A stretch of 64,000 nucleotides of DNA from Hemerocallis citrina (lineage: Eukaryota; Streptophyta; Magnoliopsida; Asparagales; Asphodelaceae). The stretch lies in the NCBI GenBank assembly GCA_017893485.1, contig CM030358.1:150301368-150365367 (forward strand). Reading direction: 5' to 3'. A model generated the notes under the pieces. That model did no database searches, had not been told where the DNA came from, and saw nothing but the letters and a program-made list of their open reading frames with translations. This document shows positions 1 to 10,610 of the stretch, one piece after another. Positions within the stretch are counted from its first letter, which is position 1, and each line of letters opens with the position of its first letter. Position numbers and translations under genes: made by a program.

Positions 1-147
1 CGTGGCAGAAGCGCATGGTGCTTAGGGTTGATCAGGGATGAGCGGTTTTTGAGGGAATTCGGTGACCTAGGGGAGGCCACGTCATCTGACCCATATCACA
101 AACAAAGAGAAACTGCCATGAAATTGATTATTATGTGTAACTTATAA
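1..147 (+). CDS. Possible 3'-terminal coding exon, cut by window edge
   Basis: Frame 1 is open from the first base of the window for 48 codons and ends at a TAA at 145-147. The first ~100 bases are clearly more GC-rich than the following 1.7 kb, which is what the end of a coding exon looks like. The peptide is mixed and charged, with no motif I recognise. The minus strand is also partly open here, so the strand is not certain. It may be the last exon of a gene lying mostly outside the window, or chance. Confidence 0.25.
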   Translation, partial: RGRSAWCLGLIRDERFLREFGDLGEATSSDPYHKQRETAMKLIIMCNL

Positions 148-1842
148 TAAGTGACTACAATTCAGCTTTAACTGCAAATGTTAAAATGTTTACATCTTGA
201 GAGTATTTTGATGGAGATCGAGCGTATATTTGTCTGAAAACCATGCTATGTGCAAGGCACTGAGGGCTCAGAAAATTTAGTTTTCTGAAATTCACTTGCA
301 CATAACAAGATTGGTTCATTATAAATTTTCAAAAATGAATTCAAATTTCACGGCAGTTTCTATAATTTTGTTTATATTTATCTCGGAAAACTGTATTCTT
401 CCATTATATTCTCTCCAATAAACATAGTACTACTGAAGAAAGCTACGCATATAATCAATCTGGTTAGTGTTAGCAAATGATTGGTGTTGCTTTCAGATTC
501 CTGGCTTTCGCTAATGAGCCAAACAGGAGAGCAAAATATTATCATATGAAGCCCATTCTAATGCTGTCTTTGGAATCAGATGCCCCAAAAAAGATGAAAA
601 TTATCTGATACTACATGGGTTAATTTTTCTAACAATTCTAGCCATCTGCTCTTGAGCTATTACATAATCACCATTGAATCATTTTCCATAACAGCAAGAG
701 GTAATGTGTTGTTTGCTTTAAAAAGAGAGAGAGTGAGAGAGAGGTGTTAGCTGATAAGAAATAGAAATGACTTAATAATAATAATAGGATTGTAGGATTC
801 CCACAAGGTTTAAGTTATGAAAAAGGTGAGGACTACACTTACCTCAAATTTTATTCCAAACATATCTCAATTATTAAAAAACAGGATTTGAATAATATTT
901 TAATTAATTTTTATTTATTTTTTAGTGATCTGGGATTTGTCTGTTAGTGTTTGGGGTACGTTTGAAATAAAATTTGAAATACAGGTATATTTGTGTGTAT
1001 TGGAGGATAGAAATTTATCCATCAGTCATTCTTGGAATAAAAGAGCTTTATCATATTTTAATCCTTCGGGTCAACATCATGCAATCAACTCTATACATGC
1101 ATTTATCGATTCTCCTTACATCATATATTACTTCATTATTCATTACATAACAAGAGGCATAAATTAGTAAGTCCATATTGTTCTACATTATGACTTACAA
1201 AAAAGGAGCTCTTACAATTAAGATCAATTTTTCAGAATGGTCCTCTTAGAAAAAATATCGGAGTTGACCTTCTCTAAATTTATTCATCCGCATCCATCGT
1301 GTAGCCTGGACTTCTAAAGAAGAAGCTAGTATTTACAAAATTGAATTTAGAGTTTGGAAACTCATAGTCATAAACTAAGCAATTCCTCCTCTCTACTATT
1401 GTGAGTCCTATTATCTCCCTCTCCTCTCGCGAATGCTCTTCCTTTCCCTCTTCAGCACTCTCATGTTCTCTTGGCACAAAAGTATAGCAAGTTCATTATA
1501 GATATAAATTTCACAATTCTGGATATAAATTTGTAACAACTATTTATTCTCTAGCTATCCAACTTGACGCTGAATCAACTATGACATGCGTATGTTACAT
1601 GTCAGAGCTTGACTAACATTTAACACAGAAAACTGGGGGAGGTCGATCCGGCTAAAATTTATTTTTGAACAATTTGAAAAATTACCCTTCAATTAATTAT
1701 TATTAGCAACCAACACTCTTGTGCTTAACAATCTTTTTGCAAAACTCTTAGAAATTCTTCAAACGTGAATAGAGAGAGAGAGAGAGAGGCGGGGGGAAAG
1801 GAAAAAAAAAAAAAAACTATATCTCGAAAGCAAAAATTTATG
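148..1842. other. AT-rich intergenic DNA
   Basis: No convincing gene. Open frames at 925-1167 and 1280-1477 are short, start at arbitrary codons and have no recognisable domain. Short GA-rich runs (about 729-745 and 1770-1815) are simple sequence. The stretch ends at the 8-bp target duplication of the hAT element. Confidence 0.5.
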
Positions 1843-1860
1843 TGCAAATATAGGGGTGGC

Positions 1861-2180
1861 AACTGGGCCGGGTCAACCGGCGACCCACCCGCGATCCGGC
1901 CCACGAATCCGGCCCGCTTAAGAGCTTCACGGGTTTGGGTCGAACCCGGTGAACAGTACCGGGTCGACCCGGGTCGCAATTTACGCGAATCGAATTCGCG
2001 AAACTCGGCCCACGAACGCGTTTAAACCGCGAATTGGACCCGTTAACCCGCGGGTCGACCCGCGGGTTTCGACCCGTTCGACCCGTACCGTTCGACCCGC
2101 GACGGGTCCGACCGTTCGACCCGCGACGGGCCGACCGTTCGACCCGCGGGTCGAACGGGTCGAAACCCGCAGTTCGAACC
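1861..2180. repeat. 5' subterminal GC-rich palindromic repeats of the hAT element
   Basis: Dense, irregular repeats of CGACCCG and CGGGTCG units, many joined as the palindrome CGGGTCGACCCG or CCCGCGGGTCGA. hAT transposases bind short repeated motifs in subterminal regions, so these are the likely binding sites. All frames stay open here because of the skewed composition; those frames are not genes. Confidence 0.75.
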
Positions 2181-2296
2181 CGGGCTGTCGCTGGCCGTTG
2201 GCAACAAGTGAACAAACGGCTCTTAGAGCCGTTGCACACAGCCGAACGGCTATTTTTTTTTTTTTTTTTTTTTTTGTTTTTTCCCACTTCTAAGCC

Positions 2297-2304
2297 TATA
2301 AATA
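2297..2304 (+). promoter_or_regulatory. TATA box of hAT transposase gene
   Basis: TATAAATA follows the GC-rich repeats and is followed by a pyrimidine-rich stretch (about 2330-2365) typical of plant transcription starts. It lies about 500 bp upstream of the transposase ATG at 2800, implying a long leader that may hold an intron. Confidence 0.55.
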
Positions 2305-2799
2305 TCCCCTAAAAATCTCAAAAAAAATTACACCTCACTCTCTTAATCTCTCTACTATTATACATCATTTTAAAGAAATTTTTGAACAATTGTAGTATTC
2401 ATCAAATAATTGTACAAGGAGGCATATACACGATCAAATTTCGGTCGTATCGGAAACAAAATTCAACGTCTTCAACTCTCTTCAACCCTCGTCAAATTTA
2501 CTTCAACCTCTTCTCAACTCTTCAATTGCGGAATCGGCAAAGCGCTCCTCCATCTTTTCTATTATATTCTTATTTTCACGGTTTTTTTTACATACGCGTA
2601 TTCTACGGTGAACGGTATCAAAATTTCTCTACCTCTCTTGTTAAATTTTTTTTTGCGTTGTAGTTAAAATTATTGTTTGTTTTTTGAACTTCTCTATCTC
2701 AACCCTCTTGTTTTTTAGATTTTTTTTGTATAATTCACCGCTCGGTCCGCTCCTACATTGTAGAATTTTTTTTACATATTTGAGCGCATTAAAAATATT

Positions 2800-4941
2800 A
2801 TGTCTAGATCACGCGGTAGCGGTCGTAGCGGACAAGATTCCTCCTCCTCTTCACGTAGGCCACCAATTGTCCCAACTAGTGAGCCCGCCCAAGATTACAT
2901 TGATCCTACTATGGAACAATGGGGTACACACGACATGGATGTTGTAGGTGACATTCAATTAGAAGAAGAAGAACAACAACAACAACCCGAAACCACACAA
3001 CCCCGTAGTAGTAGGAAAAGTAGAGGAGAAACTAGCGATTGGCACAAGTTTTATGAGTATATCCCGGACGAACATATTCCGGGTGTAGGTTTGAAAGTGT
3101 GTAAAACGTGTAGTAAAACATACAAATTCAAGAGGGGTGACGGCACCGGTACAATTAGTAGGCACATACAACATAATCATAAAGAACTTCTTGATCAAAT
3201 ACAAGACCAACAAAAAATTAACCCTAGGACCGGTCAAGTAGATAGCCACCCTTATGATCCCGAACTTGTTCGTCGGGAAATGGCCCGATTAGTCATTAAG
3301 GAAGAGTTGCCATTTTCCTATCCCGAGAGTAGGAACTTGGAAAATTTTAATCAAACGGCCTTAAACCCTCATTTTAAAAGAATTCAGAGAAATACTTGCA
3401 AATCGGATTGTTTTAAAGTGTACATGGAAATGAAGGACGCTTTGATTGCAATTTTATGGAGTTTAACTTGTAGGGTTAGTTTAACTTCGGATTGTTGGAC
3501 GGGTGTCAACAATATTCCAACGATGGGAATAACCTGTCATTGGATCGACAATGATTGGATTCTTCATAAAAGAATCATATCACTTGCGTCGTTGCCGTAT
3601 CCCCATAGTGGCGCTGAAATAGCAAACCGTATTGTAGAAATTTGTGATGTTTTTCATATTCGTGATAAAATTATGGCTATTAGTTTCGATAATACATCTA
3701 ACAACAATGTAGCAATTACTACTTTAAAATCTGTATTAAACCCTCCATCTGATAATATTTTTCATATTAGATGTGCATGTCATATTATAAATTTATGTGT
3801 TCAAGATGCATTAAAAATAGCTGATCCATATATACATAAAATTAGAAATTGTGTACATTTCATTGCATTAAGTCCAAGCATTTTACAAGAATGGAAAGCT
3901 TGGTGTAGGGTTAGAAATGTTCCTTTTAGAAAATTTCCAAAGGATGTTAGACACCGATGGAATTCTACTTTTGATTTACTAAATGTTGTCACCGAATATA
4001 AAGCAGTTGTAAATGATTTTTGTATCGCAAAAAATATGCACAATTTTGAAATGACTCCCACCGATTGGTTTTTTGCCGAATCTTTATTGAAATTTTTAGA
4101 ACCTTTTAAAACCGCAACTTTAAAGTTTTCAAAAACATATGAATCTACTTCTAGTAGCATTTTTATTGAATTAGTTAGCATGGTGCAAATATTTAACGAA
4201 ATGTTAAATGATGCCTATATTAGTGACATTGTAATACCTGCATTTCAAAAAATTTTGAAGTATTATTTTCCTCCTCCTATGTTGATTTGTGTTGCTACTG
4301 TTATGGATCCCCGTATCAAATTAGAAGGTATGAAGAATTTGATAGAAATATTTTTTGGATATTTAGAGAACAATGTAGAATTAACAACTGATTGCGCTAC
4401 TTTTTTAGTTCAGTTTGAATCTACGTTAAATAACTTGTATGATTATTATGATAGACGTTTTGCTTCTAGTAGTACAACTTCTGTAGTTAGTTCTTCTTCT
4501 GGTAGTTCTAAAGGTAAGGGTAAAAGTAGAATTGGTGATAGAACATTTAGTCTACTTGAACAAATTCAATCTAAAAAACCTAGGACTAATCAACCAAATG
4601 AATTAAATTGGTATAACCAACAGGATACGGAGCCTACTCTTTCCCCACTAGATATTTTACAATGGTGGAAAGAACATGAACACACTTTTAGTATTCTGTC
4701 TATTATGGCTAAAGATTTGCTAACTCCTCCTGTCTCTATAGTTGCTTCTGAGAGTGCATTTTCTACAAGTGGCAGGGTTCTATCTGATTACAGAAATCGG
4801 TTGAAGCCCGAGGTGTTGGAGATGCTCGTTTGCATAGAAGACTGGCTGAAGGCTGAAAATAGGACGCAAGGGAAAGCACTATCTAGTTCCACAAGTGGGA
4901 GCAACTCGCCCGAAGAAGAAGAAGAACAACAACAACAATAA
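2800..4941 (+). CDS. hAT transposase, zf-BED plus hAT dimerisation domain
   Basis: Predicted 713-aa nuclear transposase in a single open exon. Residues 1-75 are low-complexity (Ser-rich, then Glu/Gln-rich). A BED zinc finger spans about 81-127 with ligands C101, C104, H122 and H127. An RNase H-like fold follows: LTSDCW gives D231 and ISFDNTS gives D297 as candidate catalytic acids. Next are the conserved CHIINL segment (~327) and RHRWNSTFDLL region. The C-terminus (~615-692) carries the hallmark SESAFSTSGR and LKPE segments of the hAT dimerisation domain, followed by an acidic/Gln-rich tail. Length and domain order match plant Ac/RICESLEEPER-type proteins. No internal stop or frameshift is visible, so it could be functional; the leader is untested. 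Confidence 0.92.
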   Translation: MSRSRGSGRSGQDSSSSSRRPPIVPTSEPAQDYIDPTMEQWGTHDMDVVGDIQLEEEEQQQQPETTQPRSSRKSRGETSDWHKFYEYIPDEHIPGVGLKVCKTCSKTYKFKRGDGTGTISRHIQHNHKELLDQIQDQQKINPRTGQVDSHPYDPELVRREMARLVIKEELPFSYPESRNLENFNQTALNPHFKRIQRNTCKSDCFKVYMEMKDALIAILWSLTCRVSLTSDCWTGVNNIPTMGITCHWIDNDWILHKRIISLASLPYPHSGAEIANRIVEICDVFHIRDKIMAISFDNTSNNNVAITTLKSVLNPPSDNIFHIRCACHIINLCVQDALKIADPYIHKIRNCVHFIALSPSILQEWKAWCRVRNVPFRKFPKDVRHRWNSTFDLLNVVTEYKAVVNDFCIAKNMHNFEMTPTDWFFAESLLKFLEPFKTATLKFSKTYESTSSSIFIELVSMVQIFNEMLNDAYISDIVIPAFQKILKYYFPPPMLICVATVMDPRIKLEGMKNLIEIFFGYLENNVELTTDCATFLVQFESTLNNLYDYYDRRFASSSTTSVVSSSSGSSKGKGKSRIGDRTFSLLEQIQSKKPRTNQPNELNWYNQQDTEPTLSPLDILQWWKEHEHTFSILSIMAKDLLTPPVSIVASESAFSTSGRVLSDYRNRLKPEVLEMLVCIEDWLKAENRTQGKALSSSTSGSNSPEEEEEQQQQ

Positions 4942-5184
4942 CAACAATAGCTTTTCTTCTTATGTTAAATTAGAAAAATTGTAGTCAATTAAAATTGTAC
5001 ATAAGAAATATGTTATTGTATAAAACTTATTTGTGAATTAAATTCTTCATTTCGTTATAAATTGTTCAAATTGTATAACTTAAATTTATATGAATAAAAT
5101 TTCAAAATTTGTTGTCAATTTGACTCTTTCAATCTTATTATTACTATTACGATTTTTTTTGTTTATTAGTATTATTACTTACTT

Positions 5185-5387
5185 AGTATTATAATTAAAC
5201 ATCATTTGGGGATATTTGATTCAATTTGAAGAATTGTAGTATTATTACTTATTAGTATTATTACTGAATTACATACTTAGTATTATAATTAAACATCATT
5301 TGGGGATATTTGAAGAATTGTAGTATTATTACTTATTAGTAGTATTATAATATTAAACATGAACACACTTTTAGTATTCTGTCTATT
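5185..5387. repeat. Tandem duplication plus 32-bp copy of the transposase ORF
   Basis: A roughly 100-bp AT-rich unit (containing CATCATTTGGGGATATTTGA) is present twice. It is followed at 5356-5387 by a 32-bp exact copy of coding bases 4673-4704. This looks like filler DNA from template-switch repair inside the element. Confidence 0.7.
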
Positions 5388-5505
5388 TTACTTAGTATTA
5401 TAATTTTTTAAGAAATGTAATATACATCAAATAAAAATATGGTTGTTTGTATAATTGTATACATCATTTGTAAAATTATTATTATTATTAGTTCAATTTA
5501 AGCTA

Positions 5506-5508
<3 letters not shown>

Positions 5509-5586
<78 letters not shown>
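5509..5586. repeat. (AT)n microsatellite
   Basis: About 39 uninterrupted AT units immediately before the 3' subterminal GC-rich repeats of the hAT element. The overlapping minus-strand reading frames of alternating Ile/Tyr are artefacts. Confidence 0.97.
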
Positions 5587-5589
<3 letters not shown>

Positions 5590-5590
<1 letters not shown>

Positions 5591-5785
5591 AAACGGGCCA
5601 ACCCGCGGGTCGACCCGGCCCAACCCGGGTTGAGCCCTAAAGGGTTCACGGGTTGGGCGGGCCACCCAAATAAGAAATTGACCCGGCCCGGCCCGGCCCG
5701 TATATGACGCCAACCCGACCCGGCCCGCCTACTCGAGCGTGCCAACCCGCACTGGTTGGGCCCGGACCGGCCCGAACGATCCGTT
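5590..5785. repeat. 3' subterminal GC-rich repeats of the hAT element
   Basis: Repeated CGGGTCGACCCGG, GGCCCGGCCCG and CAACCCG motifs mirror the 5' subterminal block and end at the right terminal inverted repeat. The (CCCGG)n flavour differs slightly from the left end. Confidence 0.7.
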
Positions 5786-6211
5786 CGCCACCCCTATGCA
5801 AATAAGTACATATACATTATGTACTATTTTAAGAAGAAGATATATTAAATCGTAAAATTTGACAAAACAGAATTAATTAAAGCAAACAATTTAACCATCT
5901 ATAGAGTATATAGTGAGGAAAGTGCAAAAGATATTCTAAATAGATTCTAAATATCACACAACAACCCGAGAAAATAAGTGGTGGTTACTAAATGCAAATA
6001 AATGATCAGCATGGTATTATTACGCAAAAAGTAAACAACAATTTATTAGATTTACTCCTTACACTCTAATATGGCATTCATTGAGTGGATATGTCTATTA
6101 TAGTAGACACACATTCACTAGATGAGTATTACATTAGTGTCAGAAATTGAGGTTGGAGGAGAGGTTGTATATATAGATAGATGGATTTATCTTTATCAAA
6201 CTTGTCACTAA

Positions 6212-7000
6212 AAGGAACTATTTCAAAAATGACCCACTTTCAAAAGTATTTACCAAAATAACCCAGTCATTATTTCAAATAGCGCGTTTGGTGAAAATAA
6301 CAATGTTTGGGATAGCGAGTATAGACTTAGATGTTTCTCCACAACTTAGAGAAGTCTCGTGGATCCCAAACTACACTCGTTGGCTCCAATAGCGAACGTG
6401 ATTATACTAAACTCGCTATTAGAGATAGCGAGTGTCATTTGGGTTTTTTAATAAAAACCACACTCTTAACTCTCATTTATCTTTCTCCATTCTCACTCCT
6501 AACTTCAAAACTCAAATCCTAGCCACCCAAATTCGACCTCTCACCCACAAAATTGATCTCAAATATCGACTGTGTGTGTAGAAATTTTTACAGAGACTTT
6601 GAAGTCTCTAGAAATTTTATCAATATTAAACTCGCTATCTGAGATAGCGGGTCTCCTTAAACTAAACAGCAAGTATGACTTTAAAGAGAGACAACGAGTC
6701 TGACTTAAAAAAGAAAAGGAAAATCAAAGCCAGGCTCGCTATCTCAAACAGTGAATGTGATACAACTACGCTCGTTGTTTGAGACAGCTAGTCTTACTTT
6801 GATATTTTTTTTTTCAAGTTTTTTCTCCAAATTGTGGAGAAACACCTAAGTCTATATTCGCTATCTCAAACAGCGATGATATTTTCACCAAACTCGTTAT
6901 CTGAGATAACGAGTGGATCATTTTGGTAAATACTTTCGAAAATGGGTCAGTTTGGTAATACTTTCTAAAGGTGGGTCATTTTGGAAAAATATCCATTAAA
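6212..7000. mobile_element. Foldback (long inverted-repeat) element F1
   Basis: The left arm (6212 to ~6365) and right arm (~6825-7000) are inverted copies about 150-175 bp long. Matching blocks include AAAATGACCCACTTTC, AAAGTATTTACCAAAAT, TTGGTGAAAAT and TAGACTTAG-TGTTTCTCCACAA. The interior has several degenerate copies of a TAGCGAGT motif. There is no coding capacity. Exact ends and target duplication are not resolved. This is a nonautonomous snap-back or MITE-type element. Confidence 0.7.
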
Positions 7001-7025
7001 AGAGGGACCGTTTCCGATCTTTTTC

Positions 7026-7650
7026 CCAACTAACCCACTTTTTGAAACTAATTTTCAAGATGATTCAGTTTCGAAACTAATTCCGATAATAGATCAGTCC
7101 TCATAGATCGCACTATCGAACTGCGGCCTGTTCGATTTTGATGCCCAGTTCACAATTACGACCTAAGTACATATCATACATCTTTGGCTAATAGGCTCCG
7201 AGACTTGGGAAAAGTTTTCTAAGTGTAATATGTAAAAAATACGAGGCTGCAGTTGGGTACTGCGGCCTAGATATTACATAGGCCGTAGTTCACAATTGCG
7301 GCCTCAATTTTATGCTTCGTAGGACCCAGTTCTTTATAACTCTCTACTCCCCATTCTTCTGAACTGGGTCATACGAAGTATATAACTGAGGCCTTTGTAA
7401 TATCGATGTCGTAGTACCCAACAACAACGTCCTATTTTTACATATTACACTTAGAATTTTTTTCAAGTCTCATAACCTATTTGCTAAAGATGCATGATAT
7501 GTACTTAGGCCACAGTTGTGAACTGCGGTCTTAAAATTGAACAGACAATAGTTTGGTACTGTGGTCTATCAAGAGTGGTCTACCCTTAGAATTAGTTTGA
7601 AAGCTTGGTCATTTTGAAAATTAGTTTCGAAAAGTGGGCCAGTTAGGGGG
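7026..7650. mobile_element. Foldback element F2
   Basis: An almost complete inverted repeat with its centre near 7335-7350. The left end CTAACCCACTTTTTGAAACT pairs with the right end AGTTTCGAAAAGTGGGCCAG. Inner blocks such as GTGTAATATGTAAAAAATA and CAGTTCACAATTACGGCC recur inverted. No ORF. RNA from either strand could fold into a hairpin of about 300 bp per arm, a possible small-RNA source. Confidence 0.72.
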
Positions 7651-8333
7651 GAAATTCGCCTTTTCCTCACCTCTGTATGATTTTTTTGCCGTAATAGGTC
7701 ACTTTTAAAAAATATTTGCAATTATAAGCCAGTTTCGAGACTATTAGAACTCGTAGGCTACTTTGTGCCACGTTAGCAGAGACCGCTATTTTCATTAGCG
7801 ACCTCTTCATTTTGAAAGTCGCTAATGGGAATAATGGCCTATGTTTTAAAATATCTGAATTTTTTTGTTTGTTGTCTATTTCCATAATCGCACTAGCGAC
7901 CTTAGTATATATAAGGTCGCTAATGAGATTAGCGACATTAGCGACCTCAAATTAATGTATTGAGACACTTAGCGATTTCTAAAGAGTTTTTGCTTTCTTG
8001 GGGATTTTTTTTGGTTAAACTGAGCCCGCTATTGGGATTAGCGGCCTTAGTATGTTTCAGTCGTTATTCGCAATAACGACCTCAGTTGGAAACTTAGTCT
8101 CCTTGTTCTTTGTAAAATTTGTAAAATAGTCACACAACTAAGATCTCTATTCGGAATAGCGACCTTAATACAATAAAAACATCTATTCCGAGTAGCAATC
8201 TTTGTACAACTAAGATCGCTATTCGGAATAACGACCTCAGTTTCAAAAATAAATTTATTATTATTTTTTCAGAAAGCAAAAATTTTCTAGATTTTGCTAA
8301 GTGTTAGAATACAATTTATTAAACGTCGCTGAT

Positions 8334-8913
8334 TGTTGCCGCTAAATTCGGGTGTGGGGGCAATAGATGAGATTTGTAGGTTCGTGAGGAACTCACTCAG
8401 GTTGACCCCTTCTTCTTCCTTACTGATTTGTTGGCTCCTTGGTGCTCCCTTGAGGCCTGCACAAATGTTCGAGACACCGGGATAGATCCCGGCGACGAAC
8501 CCTCCAACGCTCAAGTCAATACACAGAAAAAGTGAAGAGAAAGAACTCAAGTGTGCAAAGTGTGATCACCTTTTACAGTAGGAGGTAGGGGGTTTTTATA
8601 GTCGCCATGGAGATCCTTTTCAGGATAAGGGTGAATCCTTACTTCCCGGTATGGCTGGTTGGGGTTGGTTACAACCATCTCCTTAAGATAGGGACAGAGT
8701 AGGATTTGCTCCTATCCTATTTGACTGGTCCCTAACGGGTTTAGATCCATTCTCTGTCTACCAGATCCGTTCGCAGGCTAGCGGGTCTAAGAGAAGAGGC
8801 CCGGTACCCGATTCAGACCCGTCTAAAGATGAAATTACCATCCTGCCCCTGCGACTTCAAGATTCGTGCCCACATTGAATGGTTCCGAATTAACCCCATT
8901 TTTAGCCATATCA
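8334..8913 (-). repeat. 3' LTR of element A
   Basis: TG...CA ends on the plus strand (TGTTGCC at left, CATATCA at right). Aligns full length to 24421-24999. Followed at 8914 by the polypurine tract. Confidence 0.93.
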
Positions 8914-8932
8914 CGAGCCCCCACTCTCAAAG
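8914..8932 (-). other. Polypurine tract of element A
   Basis: On the minus strand this reads as a G-rich purine run (GAGAGTGGGGGCTCG) directly against the 3' LTR. It is the expected primer site for plus-strand DNA synthesis and fixes the orientation. The equivalent site exists in element B at 41418-41437. Confidence 0.75.
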
Positions 8933-9600
8933 ACTGTGTGTTACAGCCTTGCGGGAGTAGTTTTGTTGTTTTGATGGCGTACAGGGCTTTATCGGAGTTC
9001 TCAACAGGTGTTCGAATCTTATCTGAGGGGTGATGTTGCTTTTCTGAGCAGGTAGCGTGCCCAAGTTTGCTTTCGGGCTCTTCTGAATTTTTTGGTGATT
9101 TTTCCCAATTCTATATTATTTTTTCGAACCATTTATTCAATTTTGCCAAGCTATGATTTGCTTTTCGGAAGCAATAATCAAACATCCTAGCCCATATTTA
9201 TTTATCCAGGGGTCTAAAAATGTTCCCCTGAATTTATACATATTTTCTAGAATTTTTAACTATTTTCCCCGCATTTTAAATCATTTTTCACAATTTTTTG
9301 AATAAATAATTCGAATTAATAAATAAAATTCAATTTTTAATTACCTAATTATGATGTGGCGCAATCTGAGCTACTAATCAGCTTCGGGCGCGAATTTTGG
9401 GGAGATCTAATGGCTATGGTTGCATGAAAGCTGATTTTCCCCTATTTGGGGGTCGGTGGCAAGGATCCTTGGCAATGTTGTCGACCCCCGCCAATAACCT
9501 CAGGGAGCTGACGCGTGTCAGGAAGGAGGCCGAAGTCGAGGGAGGTTCGGAGTCCCTTGCCGAGGTCCAGCGGTGCTTCGAGGTGGCGACACGTGTCAAA
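8933..9600. other. Noncoding 3' region of element A
   Basis: AT-rich DNA without a gene, homologous to 41438-41840 of element B (both contain GGAGTAGTTTT and TTTTGATGGC near the polypurine tract). It leads into the 66-bp repeat array. Confidence 0.6.
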
Positions 9601-9639
9601 AGAGGTTCGGCGAGGCTTGCCGAAGTCCGAACGAGCCAT

Positions 9640-10412
9640 TTTCCCCATATTCGAGCATCGGTGGCAAGAGCGATCGGCGAAGTGTGCCGAAGTCCAAGTG
9701 AGATTTTTTCTCACGTTTGAGCGTCGGTGCCAAGAACGCTCGGCGAAGCGTGCCGAAGTCTAAGTGAGATTTTTTCTCACGTTTGAGCGTCGGTGCCAAG
9801 AACGCTCGGCAAAGTGTGCCGAAGTCCAAGTGAGATTTTTCTCATGTTTGAGCTTCGGTGCCAATAACGCTCGGCAAAGTGTGCCGATTTTTTTTTTCAC
9901 GTTTGAGCGTCGGTGCCAAGAACGCTCGACGAAGCGTGCCGAAGTCCAAGTGAGATTTTTTCTCACATTTGAGCGTGAGTGCCAAGAACGCTCGGCGAAG
10001 CGTGCCGAAGTCCAAGTGAGATTTTTTCTCACGTTTGAGCGTGGGTGCCAAGAACGCTCGGCGAAGCGTGCCGATGTCCAAGTAAGATTTTTTCTTACGT
10101 TCGAGCGTCGGTGCCAAGAATGCTCGACGAAGCGTGCCGAAGTCCAAGTGAGATTTTTTCTCACGTTCGAGCGTCGGTGCCAAGAACGCTCGGCGAAGCG
10201 TGCCGAAGTCCAAGTGAGATTTTTTCTCACGTTCGAGCGTCGGTGCCAAGAACGCTCAGCGAAGCGTGCCGAAGTCCAAGTGAGACTTTTTCTCACATTT
10301 GAGCATCGGTGCCAAGAACGCTCGGCGAAGCATGCCGAAGTCCAAGTGAGATTTTTTCTCACGTTTGAGCGTCGGTGCCAAGAACGTTCGGCGAAGCGTG
10401 CCGAAGTCCAAG
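9640..10412. repeat. 66-bp palindrome-bearing tandem array
   Basis: About 11-12 copies of a 66-bp unit. Each holds GTGAGATTTTTTCTCAC, a short hairpin, then GCGTCGGTGCCAAGAACGCTCGGCGAAGCGTGCCGAAGTCC-type sequence. Because 66 is a multiple of 3, frames on both strands stay open for over 200 codons with 22-residue periodicity; these are not genes. One copy (~10081-10099) has matching changes in both hairpin arms. The array lies just upstream of the antisense promoter. Confidence 0.92.
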
Positions 10413-10603
10413 ACGACCTGTCGACTGTTCGTGGATGACAGTTAGCCATTTGACCATTAGACTTCTGACCGTTTGACCGTTGGACTTCTGACCATTTGAC
10501 CGTTGGCCATTAATGAAGCGGTAAAACTCCTTTGTCGTTTTGTGGTAAATGGGCTTCACTGTTGGGTTTTGGGAGCCAACTATTCTCATTTTGTGTGCCA
10601 TCT

Positions 10604-10610
10604 CTATAAG
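10604..10610 (+). promoter_or_regulatory. TATA-like box of antisense gene, element A
   Basis: CTATAAG followed by a C-rich then pyrimidine-rich stretch, 167 bp upstream of the antisense ATG at 10771. Element B has the same CTATAAG and pyrimidine stretch at 42967-42973, 197 bp before its equivalent ATG. Between TATA and ATG both keep CCGGTGATCTTT and CACTTCAAGGT blocks. Confidence 0.5.

Larger units (their letters stand above)
1851..5796 (+). mobile_element. hAT-superfamily DNA transposon, probably full length
   Basis: The element is 3946 bp and is bounded by identical 8-bp target duplications TGCAAATA at 1843-1850 and 5797-5804. Terminal inverted repeats begin TAGGGGTGGC at the left and are mirrored by GCCACCCCTA at the right (10 bp perfect). 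An 8-bp duplication and a TAGGG-type terminus are classic for hAT elements such as Ac. It contains one long transposase ORF, a TATA box, and GC-rich subterminal repeats at both ends that contrast sharply with the AT-rich interior. Perfect target duplication plus an intact ORF point to recent insertion and possible autonomy. Confidence 0.93.

Noticed and set aside
1725..2312. Overlapping frames on both strands at the hAT left end
   Set aside because: They arise from stop-poor CG-rich subterminal repeats and overlap each other; the real gene starts at 2800.
5498..5745. Minus-strand frames rich in alternating Ile and Tyr
   Set aside because: Translation of the (AT)n microsatellite.
8287..8550. 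Minus-strand ORF also found at 24272-24637
   Set aside because: Lies within the LTRs of element A and is duplicated only because the LTR is.
9640..10412. CRISPR-like array
   Set aside because: Direct tandem units without unique spacers, in a plant nuclear retrotransposon.
9596..10449. Reading frames over 200 codons on both strands in the 66-bp repeats
   Set aside because: The repeat length is a multiple of three, so any stop-free unit stays open in several frames at once. The peptides are pure 22-residue repeats with no initiation context.
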